This document shows positions 1-6,008 of a stretch of 6,008 nucleotides of DNA, piece after piece. Position 1 is the first letter of the stretch, and every line of letters begins with the position of its first letter. Location of the stretch: positions 1 to 6,008 of the forward strand of contig JABDRH010000413.1 in assembly GCA_013041835.1 (NCBI GenBank). The letters run 5' to 3'. The stretch is from Desulfatitalea sp. GTDB lineage: Bacteria > Desulfobacterota > Desulfobacteria > Desulfobacterales > Desulfosarcinaceae. Below the pieces are notes generated by a model that had not been told where the DNA came from, did no database searches, and worked only from the letters and a program-made list of their open reading frames with translations. The translations under genes were made by a program, and so were the position numbers.

Positions 1-47
1 ACCTGCTCAAACCCGCCCTGGCCAAGGGCGAACTGCGCACCATCGCC
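1..47 (+). other. Inverted fragment of clpV at an inversion junction
   Basis: Read on the plus strand from base 3, this segment encodes [15 protein letters not shown], preceded by the last two bases of a probable Asn codon. In ClpV/ClpB proteins this motif follows the Walker B/IDEAHT segment by about a dozen residues, on the same strand. Here it lies on the opposite strand, directly abutting the minus-strand codons for IDEAHTMIG. The shared bases cgcc (44-47) fit both the plus-strand Ala codon and the minus-strand IG(A/G) codons, so the breakpoint lies within about 44-50. An imperfect inverted repeat (35-43 against 52-60, 8 of 9 paired) flanks it. The likeliest origin is a fold-back chimera at a contig end. 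A genuine rearrangement is possible. Confidence 0.85.
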
Positions 48-959
48 GATCATGGTGTGCGCTTCGTCGATGAACAGGATGATGGGGATGGGCGAGGCTT
101 TCACTTCCTTGATCACTTCCTTGAGGCGGTTTTCAAACTCGCCCTTGACGCCGGCGCCGGCTTGCAGCAGGCCCAGGTCCAGGCTCCGGACCTGCACGTT
201 TTGCAGCGGGCCGGGCACGTCGCCGTAGATGACGCGCAGGGCGAAGCCTTCGGCCACGGCGGTCTTGCCCACGCCGGCTTCGCCGGTGAGGATGGGGTTG
301 TTCTGGCGCCGCCGGATGAGGATGTCGGCCATCTGGCGGATTTCGGTGTCGCGGCCGATGACCGGGTCGATGAGCCCTGCCTTGGCCCGCTCGGTCAGGT
401 TGATGGTGTACAGGTCCAGCACGCGGGTGCCGGCGGCGGCCGGGCCTTGGGTGTGGGATGCGGCGGCGCCCGCCGTGCCCTGTTCGGCCGATTTGGCCAG
501 GATGTCGTTGAACCCGGCGTCAAGGGTTTCCAGGGAGATGTTTTCCAGCTCGGGGATTGCCGCCAGCAACGGGTCGGCAAAGTAGGGCTCGGCCAATAAG
601 GTCCGCAATATGTGGCCGGATCGCACGGCGGGGGCGCCCTGGTTCACCGAGGCATGCAGCCAGGCCTTGGAGATCAGTTTGGGCAGCCGCGGCGACAGCG
701 AGGGCGTGCGGCCGTTGCCGGTTTTAAACCGTTCCAGCAGGGCTGTGAGCCGGGCCTGTACATGGGCTTTTTCGATTTCAAAGTGCCGCAGCGCCAGGGC
801 GATGTCGTTGGCGCCGTCTTCGAGCAGTTTCATGAAAAGGTGCTCGAGCTCCACTTCGTAGTGGGTGCTGGACTGGCAGATGCCTGCCGCGCCTTCCAGG
901 GCTTTGCGGCACACCGGGTCAAGTTTTCCTACCAATGCTTTCAGATCAAGATGTGTCAT
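1..959 (-). CDS. clpV: TssH (ClpV), T6SS sheath-recycling AAA+ ATPase, N-terminal third, runs off the window
   Basis: This is the ATPase that disassembles contracted TssB/TssC sheaths in the cytoplasm so that the subunits can be reused. The reading begins at ATG 959-957 ([13 protein letters not shown]) and stays open to the left edge: 319 full codons against roughly 850-900 residues for the whole family. A Clp-N domain spans about residues 1-150, followed by an Ala/Gly-rich linker (about 157-178). The first AAA+ module has LIDPVIGRD (196-204), Walker A GEAGVGKT (226-233), the pore-loop segment [13 protein letters not shown] (268-280) and Walker B ILFIDE (294-299). Valine in the pore-loop segment, where ClpB has tyrosine, together with the T6SS neighbours, argues for ClpV rather than ClpB. 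The start overlaps the tssG stop as ATGA, suggesting coupled translation, and a purine-rich GGAAAGG lies about 5 bases upstream. Residues after G305 (from position 47 leftwards) are not ClpV-like, because an inverted piece of the same gene occupies 1-47. The D1 remainder and D2 are absent from the window. Confidence 0.96.
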   Translation of the reverse strand, partial: MTHLDLKALVGKLDPVCRKALEGAAGICQSSTHYEVELEHLFMKLLEDGANDIALALRHFEIEKAHVQARLTALLERFKTGNGRTPSLSPRLPKLISKAWLHASVNQGAPAVRSGHILRTLLAEPYFADPLLAAIPELENISLETLDAGFNDILAKSAEQGTAGAAASHTQGPAAAGTRVLDLYTINLTERAKAGLIDPVIGRDTEIRQMADILIRRRQNNPILTGEAGVGKTAVAEGFALRVIYGDVPGPLQNVQVRSLDLGLLQAGAGVKGEFENRLKEVIKEVKASPIPIILFIDEAHTMIGDGAQFALGQGGFEQ

Positions 960-2134
960 GATGCCTTTCCATTGTCGGTTGGGTATCCGTTGAGCCCGTC
1001 GGCCCGATGGTTGACGCTGATCACGATGTCGCATTCAAGGGGGCGGTGCGGCCGTCGCATGATGGCGGTGCGGCCCAGCATGGGGGTTGCGCCTTTGGGT
1101 CCGATGGGCATGGCCGGAATTTCGCTGCCGGGTATGATCAGGCGGATGTCGAATTCGTACTCCATGCCGGCCAGGTGGGCGATGAGGTGCCGCACTTTTT
1201 TCAGGTTGCGGCTGCGCGGGGCGAAGGCCAGGTAGTGATTCCAGGTCAGGGGGCCGATGTGCACCCTGAAAAAGGAGGCGATGTCCCGCACGGCCCGGCC
1301 GCAGAGGGCATCGGATTTGAGCGTGCTGTTTTTTTGGCCCAGGCGGGTGCGGTCCCGTTGGTGGATGGGGATGAGACGCTCCACGAACTGCTCCACCCGC
1401 ACGGGGGCGCCCACGGCCTGCCCGACGATGGTCTCGATGGCCGCCACGGTGGGAACGGTTCGCGCCGCCAGGCCGCAAAAAAAGAGCAGCCGCCTGTAAA
1501 ATGGATCCACGCCGCCGCTGACGGCCTTTTGTTTTTTTGGCCGGCCGCCGACCAGGCAGGCAAGGGTCCTGGAGATGGTGTCGCCGCCGTCGGCGCGATA
1601 ATTTTCCACCAGGCGGTACTTTTTCCAGGCCCGGTAGAACAAGGAGATAAGCCGCTGGTGGAACAAGTCCAGAAAATCGTTGAAGCATTCGTTCTTATCG
1701 GCCCGGCAGGCCAGGGCGTGGGCATTGTACCAGTCGGGCAGCACGCCTTTGGGGCCGATGAGCCCCATGAAGTTCACGTTCATCTTCGGCGCGTCGCCGT
1801 TGCCATTGACGGTGATGCCCTGGATGTCACTGGCCGGAAAGGCAAATCCGGGGGCCACGCTGAAATGCACGGGGTCCTGATCCGGGCTCAGGCCGGCGCC
1901 CTGGACGCGATTGCCGGAAAAATGTTCGAGCAGGTGCACGGCTTTGAAAAAGTTGAAGCGATAGGCTTCGTCGTACAATTGCCGCTGGACGGCGTTGCGC
2001 TTGCCCGTCGGCTGTGTTTCCCGATGCGCTTGAACCGGCGCGGCGGCGGGCGCATCGGCCCCCGGCGGCATCTCCGGCCGGGTGTCGCAGATTTCCTGGG
2101 TGGCTTGGCTTTGGGTTGTCAATGGTTGCATCAT
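956..2134 (-). CDS. tssG: TssG, T6SS baseplate wedge protein (ImpH/VasB family)
   Basis: This is a baseplate wedge component. In the family, one TssG associates with two TssF and with TssE at the cytoplasmic face, where the sheath and Hcp tube start to assemble. The 392-residue product has the family's N-terminal signature YRFNFFKAVHLLE (58-70), then FMGLIGPKGVLPDWY, the arginine-rich region FYRAWKKYR, the segment RVEQFVERLIPIHQRDRTRLG, and a C-terminal LGRTAIMRRPHRPLECDIVI. The start is one of two adjacent ATG codons (2134 or 2131), with GGAG at 2151-2148, 13 bases upstream of the first. About 45 residues precede the point where family members usually begin. They are rich in Gln, Pro and Ala and look disordered, making the protein longer than the usual 330-350 residues. 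It lies 48 bp downstream of tssF and its TGA overlaps the clpV ATG by 4 bp, so it is almost certainly in the same operon. Confidence 0.96.
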   Translation of the reverse strand: MMQPLTTQSQATQEICDTRPEMPPGADAPAAAPVQAHRETQPTGKRNAVQRQLYDEAYRFNFFKAVHLLEHFSGNRVQGAGLSPDQDPVHFSVAPGFAFPASDIQGITVNGNGDAPKMNVNFMGLIGPKGVLPDWYNAHALACRADKNECFNDFLDLFHQRLISLFYRAWKKYRLVENYRADGGDTISRTLACLVGGRPKKQKAVSGGVDPFYRRLLFFCGLAARTVPTVAAIETIVGQAVGAPVRVEQFVERLIPIHQRDRTRLGQKNSTLKSDALCGRAVRDIASFFRVHIGPLTWNHYLAFAPRSRNLKKVRHLIAHLAGMEYEFDIRLIIPGSEIPAMPIGPKGATPMLGRTAIMRRPHRPLECDIVISVNHRADGLNGYPTDNGKAS

Positions 2135-2182
2135 GCGATCGGTCTTTCTCCCCGCGCCGCCGAAGGGGCGGGTCGGTCCGCG

Positions 2183-3988
2183 TTAAATCAGTATCCTTTT
2201 GCCGCTTCGGGGCGGCCAGGCCTTGATGGGCTCGGTGCGCTGCAGGCTTTTGACCATAAGGCGCGTAAAGGAGTTGATGGAGACATACTGGGCCACAAAT
2301 TGGTCAAGCACCGCGGAAAAAAGATAGATGCTGGACCCCACGAATTTTTCTTCGTTGAACACGATGGTGATTTCCACGCCGCGACACAAGGCCCGTCCGA
2401 GGCGCATGGTTTCATGGCGGTAGGCCACCGATTCGATGCCTTCGATCTGCTGGCGGGTAATGGGCGAATCGTGGATGTCGTAGAGCTTGAGCATCTCTTT
2501 GAGCCCGCGCCCGTTGTCCTCCAGCATCGAGAGGTAGTTAAGGGAAAGATGCGATATCAGGCGCCACTGCTTGTGCCCCCCCGGTTTGGGGCGTAAAGCG
2601 GCGGTGGGTTTCATCAGGCAGTCGATGCCATCGATGGGGCCGCTGTGCTCCAGGTAAAAGTCCCGGGCGATGCCACCGGGCGTCAGGCGCTCCGGCAGGT
2701 CCCGGTTGGTGCAGGTGGTGTGCACGGTCAGGGTGGTGCACTGGGGCTGGGCCATGGCCAGGGCCTCATCGGTGAAGGCCAGCATCACGTCCGTTCCCGC
2801 GTCGCCTTTTCGGGGCGACGGCCGGCGCTGGATGTGCCAGTAGGCGCTGCCTGTTTCTTTTTGGCCGAAGTGGGAGACGGCGTAAAAGGGTTGATAGACG
2901 ATTTCATTCTCGCCTTCGCCGGTAATGCCGACCACCGCGTCGATACTGAAAACCTCGGTGCGGCTTTGGGCGTTGTCGCTATGGTAGATGGGGTACTGGG
3001 TCTTTGTATGTTCCACCCGCACGGGCTGGGCCATTTGCGAAAACAGGTTGACGGCCGGCGTGGTGTAAAGGCGAAAGGTGTCGTTGTCGACGTGGATCTG
3101 GTCGGCGCATTCCCGGTCGAGCAAAAATTCAATCTCGATGCCGTCGCCGGCCATTTGGCGGATGGGCGAAAGGCCGCTCAAATCGAAATAGAGGAACTTT
3201 TCGGCAAAAGCGAAGTATTCATAGAGCAGGCGGTAGCCGTCAAAAGATTGCTGCGGCCAGGGCAGCAGGTTCTCATGGTCGGCGAATCCCACCGGCGCGA
3301 TATGCGCCGCGGTAAGCGTATAGGTGTCCTCCGACCGCTTGATGCCTTTTTCTTCGGTATAGGATGAGATGCGGATCTGGACGACATGGTTCATGATCAG
3401 TTCATAGAGTTTGAAGATCTGCTGCTGATGACCGTGGAGAAAGAAGCGCAGGGTGTCGGGCCATTCGATTTTGTCCAGGGTCATTTCGGGCAGGGCGTGG
3501 ATTTCGACTTTTACGCCTTGCCTTACGTCCAGGGCGGGATTGTAGGGTTGGACCAGCTCGGCGCCACGGATTTCCACGGGCAGCAGCCGGACGTCCTGGA
3601 CCGTGGTGAAGATCAATTTGGTGCGCTTGACCGGCGGTGACTGAATGCGCGCGCCCTTGGGGATATCGTGGCCCGACGATGGCACGTTGGCCAGTTGCGG
3701 GATGAATTTCACCGTGGTCATGGCGGGCAGGGGCCGCGTGTAGTGGGGATAAATGATCTGAAGCAGCGACTCGGTCAGTTCCGGATAGGCGTCATCGATC
3801 TTTTTCTGAATTCTCCCGGTGAGAAAGGCAAAGGCTTCCAGCAACCGTTCCGTGTGGGGATCTTCGCAACGGTCCGGTTCCATGAGCAGCCGCCCGGCGA
3901 TCTTGGGATACTTTTCAGCGAACCGGGCGCCCGATTCCCGGATGAAGGTCAGTTCGCGTTCATAGTAATGCAGTAATGGGTCGTCCAA
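2183..3988 (-). CDS. tssF: TssF, T6SS baseplate wedge protein (ImpG/VasA family), TTG start
   Basis: This is the large wedge protein of the T6SS baseplate, working with TssG, TssE and TssK to dock the sheath on the membrane complex. The 601-residue product is full length for the family (about 590-620). It opens with DDPLLHYYERELTFIRESG, then has FAEKYPKIAGRL, DPHTERLLEAFAFL and the segment around PELTESLLQIIYPHY-RPLP (about residues 70-88), all hallmark TssF sequence. The C-terminus keeps the conserved GSSIYLFSAVLDQFVAQYVS followed by INSFTRL. The start is placed at TTG 3988-3986, because AGGAG sits 6 bases upstream and family homology begins at this codon. The frame is open further upstream to an ATG at 4306, but that 106-residue extension only overlaps tssE out of frame and has no TssF character. 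The gene lies 17 bp downstream of the tssE stop. Confidence 0.96.
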   Translation of the reverse strand: MDDPLLHYYERELTFIRESGARFAEKYPKIAGRLLMEPDRCEDPHTERLLEAFAFLTGRIQKKIDDAYPELTESLLQIIYPHYTRPLPAMTTVKFIPQLANVPSSGHDIPKGARIQSPPVKRTKLIFTTVQDVRLLPVEIRGAELVQPYNPALDVRQGVKVEIHALPEMTLDKIEWPDTLRFFLHGHQQQIFKLYELIMNHVVQIRISSYTEEKGIKRSEDTYTLTAAHIAPVGFADHENLLPWPQQSFDGYRLLYEYFAFAEKFLYFDLSGLSPIRQMAGDGIEIEFLLDRECADQIHVDNDTFRLYTTPAVNLFSQMAQPVRVEHTKTQYPIYHSDNAQSRTEVFSIDAVVGITGEGENEIVYQPFYAVSHFGQKETGSAYWHIQRRPSPRKGDAGTDVMLAFTDEALAMAQPQCTTLTVHTTCTNRDLPERLTPGGIARDFYLEHSGPIDGIDCLMKPTAALRPKPGGHKQWRLISHLSLNYLSMLEDNGRGLKEMLKLYDIHDSPITRQQIEGIESVAYRHETMRLGRALCRGVEITIVFNEEKFVGSSIYLFSAVLDQFVAQYVSINSFTRLMVKSLQRTEPIKAWPPRSGKRILI

Positions 3989-3994
3989 GGCAAA

Positions 3995-3999
3995 CTCCT
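3995..3999 (-). promoter_or_regulatory. Ribosome binding site that sets the TTG start of tssF
   Basis: The minus strand reads AGGAG here, followed by six bases and TTG GAC GAC. It is the only good Shine-Dalgarno sequence near the point where TssF homology begins. It falls in the 17-bp gap between tssE and tssF, which supports the non-ATG start over the in-frame ATG 318 bp upstream. Confidence 0.8.
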
Positions 4000-4005
4000 G
4001 ATGCT

Positions 4006-4473
4006 TTATTTCGCATTCTTGATTTTGTACTCTCCCCGTCCCGCTGAAAACCAGGTGTCGAAGGTGATGGGCTCGCGCACGGGATCGGCATGCAAGGTGG
4101 CGGTCACGGCAAAGCACAGGTTGTGGTGACTGCCCTCCTCGGGGTTGAACGTCACTTCGGTGTTTTTCAACCGGGGTTCGAACCGGGTAAGGGCTTCTTT
4201 GATAGTGTGCTTCAAGGCCTGGCGCACCTGAGGGTTTTTCGGATTTTTGGCCGTGTAATCCTCGATGCCATAGCTGTACAGGGAATTTTTCAGGTAGCCG
4301 GTGCAATCGGGGCCGAGCTCAACGGCCCGGCGGGTGTTGAGCAGGTTCTCCACATCCCGCAGCACGGCCCGGCGCACGATCACCACGTCTTCCACCGTCT
4401 CGCCGATAGCGCCGGGTTCGGGGCTGAGCCGGTCGAAGATCGATAGCTGCAGATGTTGTTTCTCACTGGGCAT
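4006..4473 (-). CDS. tssE: TssE, T6SS baseplate protein of the gp25 family
   Basis: TssE is the T6SS relative of phage T4 gp25, a small baseplate wedge protein that nucleates sheath polymerisation. The 155-residue product is the normal size. It contains the gp25-type core LRDVENLLNTRR (38-49), including the glutamate/leucine/asparagine run typical of TssE. SLYSYGIEDY (64-73), a helix leading to FEPRL (98-102) and a final FDTWFSAGRGEYKI (138-151) follow. The N-terminal LSIFDRLSPEPG is also a family feature. ATG 4473-4471 is chosen because family homology begins soon after it and AGGAG occurs at 4490-4486, although the 12-base spacing is rather long. It is the first recognisable T6SS gene after the two unknown genes, and tssF follows 17 bp downstream. 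Confidence 0.96.
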   Translation of the reverse strand: MPSEKQHLQLSIFDRLSPEPGAIGETVEDVVIVRRAVLRDVENLLNTRRAVELGPDCTGYLKNSLYSYGIEDYTAKNPKNPQVRQALKHTIKEALTRFEPRLKNTEVTFNPEEGSHHNLCFAVTATLHADPVREPITFDTWFSAGRGEYKIKNAK

Positions 4474-4664
4474 TCGTCTTATGTTCTCCTAAACTGTCTA
4501 AAATATGCCAGCCCTGTCAATGACGATGCGTTGGCAGATTGAATATAGCTTTCAATACGAAGGGCACGATGGTGAATTTGTGGGGTAAACACAAATGCCA
4601 GTGCGTGCTCCGCGCCCTTGCAGATTCTTCGATATTTCTTTTACAGATATCATTTTCCAACCCA
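4474..4664 (-). promoter_or_regulatory. Intergenic leader upstream of tssE with two short inverted repeats
   Basis: This 191-bp gap is much longer than any other in the window (4-bp overlap to 48 bp), so it is the natural place for a promoter or processing site feeding tssE-tssF-tssG-clpV. It holds two exact inverted repeats: ATTTGTG at 4576-4582 with CACAAAT at 4590-4596 (7-base loop), and ATTGAA at 4538-4543 with TTCAAT at 4551-4556 (7-base loop containing TATAGC). A perfect TTGACA occurs on the minus strand at 4520-4515 but has no -10 box at 15-18 bases. I see no convincing sigma-54 site (no GG-N10-GC element) and no intrinsic terminator with a T run. The tssE ribosome binding site AGGAG is at 4490-4486. 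The regulatory role is inferred from position. Confidence 0.35.
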
Positions 4665-5486
4665 TCATTTTTCTCCCAACAAATACGTCTCGGTAAAGAT
4701 GGGATCGATCTTTTGATAAAATTCCAGCCACACCAGAAACTTGCCGCGCACGCGCGGGTATTGGTTCATGATCTTTTTGAACTTTTCCGGGTAGGTGAAG
4801 ATCATTGCGGCATACTCGTTAAAATCATTTTCAAAGCTAGTGGTACCATATTTGGCTACAAAACCATTTTCATAACAATCTTTGTCTGTAAAAACCTCGC
4901 TTGCTTTTACCATTTCTTTCCAAGTGTCATACTTCTCATAAAAGTATATGAAACTCTTTGAGTTATTATCAGTCCAGGGGTTAATCCAAAAAGAGTGGCG
5001 TGCCAGTAACAGGGAGCTGAATTCATGGTGGAAGGTGCGTATTGCTCGTTCATCGCTTTTTCCGCCGTCATCCACCAAGTAGATTATCCGCCTGAAAGGA
5101 TCATATGTCCCGGAAAGCTTTATATCCCCGCTATCGATTTCACCTGCAAAGTAGATTGCACTTAAATAGCTTTCGATTATATTAACCGGGTACTTGTCAA
5201 AAGCCTTTTGTAGAAGTTGAGGATATTTAACAAGCACACGGTGGCGGATCGGATCGATCTTGCTGCCGTGCGGCGGTCCGGCTGGGATAACAGGTCTTTC
5301 CTCCGGAAAAAAATAGTCATCGCTGACTTCATACACGATCTTGATGCCGTACGTTGAAGTAATGGGCTCAAAAACAGCGTCAATTTCCTCTTTGGGAAAG
5401 GTCTGATAATAGTACCATCTAAACAATAGCCACATTATGAAAGAAACAACGCTGATCGTGAGAAAAACATTGGGCAATTTTCGCAT
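4665..5486 (-). CDS. Unknown membrane-anchored protein with a degenerate metallopeptidase-like motif
   Basis: I do not recognise the family. The 273-residue protein starts MRK followed by one hydrophobic segment (about 6-22), then R23. That looks like an uncleaved signal anchor with the rest of the chain outside the cytoplasm, and no lipobox cysteine is visible. The soluble part has an early alpha/beta section (VFEPITSTYGIKIVYEV, 38-54). The helix RTFHHEFSSLLLARH (150-164) follows, and the segment ENDFNEYAAMIF (219-230) comes later. The arrangement resembles gluzincin peptidases, where HExxH is followed by a helix carrying a glutamate ligand (E219 or E224 here). However, the second histidine of HExxH is replaced by Ser158, so catalysis is doubtful. 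AAGG lies 6 bases before ATG 5486, overlapping the upstream gene's stop, and the intergenic gap is 9 bp. The gene is visibly AT-richer than the T6SS genes (4861-4920 has 19 G+C of 60), suggesting separate acquisition. Cargo, immunity or accessory roles are all possible. Confidence 0.85.
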   Translation of the reverse strand: MRKLPNVFLTISVVSFIMWLLFRWYYYQTFPKEEIDAVFEPITSTYGIKIVYEVSDDYFFPEERPVIPAGPPHGSKIDPIRHRVLVKYPQLLQKAFDKYPVNIIESYLSAIYFAGEIDSGDIKLSGTYDPFRRIIYLVDDGGKSDERAIRTFHHEFSSLLLARHSFWINPWTDNNSKSFIYFYEKYDTWKEMVKASEVFTDKDCYENGFVAKYGTTSFENDFNEYAAMIFTYPEKFKKIMNQYPRVRGKFLVWLEFYQKIDPIFTETYLLGEK

Positions 5487-5495
5487 ATCACACCT

Positions 5496-6008
5496 TCAGG
5501 CGTCTCCGGAAGAATCAGGACGACCCACGTTGTGAATAAAAGGTGGGACGGTTACAGGCACCATCATGCCTCTTCTTGCAAAAATCTCAACCGACCTATA
5601 AGCGACGTAAAAAATCAAAGATGCCACAGCAATTACAACACCCTTTTCAGCAACCGTTTGGTCCCATTTTGTTGCATGCGCGTGCTGATTGGGTGGAATT
5701 TCAGCTTTCATATTTTTCTTAGCTTGAGACGACACCTCCCTTACCGTCTCGGCCACCGGCTCCGGTCCCTTGGAGTAAGGCCTTGGATGCCAGGTCACCT
5801 CGACCTTGAACTCGACCTTGGCGCTGTATTTGTACTTGCGCCGGCCCAGCTCCAATTCACCGTTGATCTCAGGGGATGAGAAAACACCCGACATTGTTGA
5901 AGGCGTATCGGCTTGAACTTTAACCGCGATCGGCCCGAAATCGGCATTGGCCGCGATGGGGGCCTTGATCTTGACGCGGCCGGATTCGTACACCATTTCC
6001 GGCTTGGC
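5496..6008 (-). CDS. Unknown protein, C-terminal 170 residues, possible T6SS-associated accessory or cargo protein
   Basis: The frame is open at the right edge of the window, so the true start lies outside. The in-frame ATG at 5996 has no evident ribosome binding site and is probably internal. I do not recognise the family. In the visible part, residues 1-75 alternate polar and hydrophobic positions as in beta strands (RVKIKAPI, PIAVKVQAD, YKYSAKVEFKVEVTW). A Pro/charged linker (75-112) follows, then one hydrophobic membrane-type segment (about 123-137, VVIAVASLIFYVAYR) followed by RR, and a short proline-rich tail (MMVPVTVPPFIHNVGRP). It ends at TGA 5498-5496, 9 bp before the next gene, with which it is probably cotranscribed. 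G+C falls within the gene, from 37 of 60 at 5941-6000 to 22 of 60 at 5581-5640, which may indicate a mosaic protein with a more recently acquired C-terminal end. Confidence 0.8.
   Translation of the reverse strand, partial: AKPEMVYESGRVKIKAPIAANADFGPIAVKVQADTPSTMSGVFSSPEINGELELGRRKYKYSAKVEFKVEVTWHPRPYSKGPEPVAETVREVSSQAKKNMKAEIPPNQHAHATKWDQTVAEKGVVIAVASLIFYVAYRSVEIFARRGMMVPVTVPPFIHNVGRPDSSGDA

Noticed and set aside
57..1235. Plus-strand open frames of up to 207 codons opposite clpV
   Set aside because: They are shadows of the clpV reading, whose Walker A and B motifs are unmistakable on the minus strand. Their translations are low-complexity and match nothing known to me.
1007..2596. A 529-codon open frame on the plus strand across tssG and the end of tssF
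   Set aside because: It is antisense to two clearly recognisable T6SS genes, has no recognisable domain, crosses their boundary, and is explained by GC-rich codon bias leaving the opposite strand free of stops.
3989..4306. A 106-residue N-terminal extension of TssF from an ATG at 4306
   Set aside because: It lies wholly inside tssE in another frame, has no family similarity and no good ribosome binding site. The TTG at 3988 has AGGAG at ideal spacing and coincides with the start of TssF homology.
4492..4520. A sigma-70 promoter for tssE based on a perfect TTGACA on the minus strand (4520-4515)
   Set aside because: The bases 15-18 downstream give no credible -10 hexamer, and the TATTTT nearby is only 9 bases away.
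4539..4961. A 140-codon plus-strand frame overlapping the leader and the end of the 273-residue gene
   Set aside because: It is antisense to a gene with its own ribosome binding site, membrane anchor and tight operon spacing. Its start lies in the leader without a Shine-Dalgarno sequence.
5532..5879. A 115-codon plus-strand frame opposite the partial gene at the right edge
   Set aside because: The minus-strand frame is longer, continues out of the window, ends 9 bp before the next gene and has coherent beta-strand and membrane patterns. The plus-strand product has none.

Overview
The window is a stretch of a type VI secretion system (T6SS) gene cluster. Every convincing gene lies on the minus strand, so transcription runs from position 6008 towards 1. 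In that direction the order is: an unrecognised gene entering from outside the window, a second unrecognised membrane-anchored protein, tssE, tssF, tssG and tssH (clpV). The tssE-tssF-tssG-clpV order matches the order in well-known clusters such as HSI-I of Pseudomonas aeruginosa. The T6SS genes are GC-rich and Proteobacteria-like in sequence. A deltaproteobacterium/Desulfobacterota-type host is a guess from general sequence character, not something the window proves.

Region by region. 6008-5496 holds the C-terminal 170 codons of an unknown protein with a beta-rich part followed by one membrane segment near its C-terminus. 5486-4665 holds a 273-residue protein with an N-terminal membrane anchor and a degenerate zinc-metallopeptidase-like motif (HHEFSS). 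These two genes are only 9 bp apart. The second is clearly more AT-rich than the T6SS genes, so the pair looks like an accessory cassette. 4664-4474 is a 191-bp gap containing two short inverted repeats and the tssE ribosome binding site, and it is the only place in the window where a promoter would be expected. 4473-956 carries tssE, tssF (starting at a TTG codon) and tssG, closely packed. clpV follows, overlapping tssG by 4 bp (ATGA), and is incomplete.

How they work together: TssE, TssF and TssG are baseplate (wedge) proteins on which the contractile TssB/TssC sheath assembles, and ClpV is the AAA+ ATPase that disassembles the contracted sheath. The two unknown genes sit where hcp or an accessory gene often precedes tssE, so they are candidates for cargo, immunity or accessory functions. 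No direct sequence evidence fixes their role.

The most anomalous signal is at the extreme left edge. After the ClpV Walker B segment, the minus-strand reading stops resembling ClpV. The first 47 bases instead encode the next expected piece of ClpV ([15 protein letters not shown]) on the PLUS strand. This is an inverted junction with about 4 bp of microhomology beside an imperfect palindrome. It is most simply a fold-back chimera at a contig end, but a real inversion inside clpV is not excluded.
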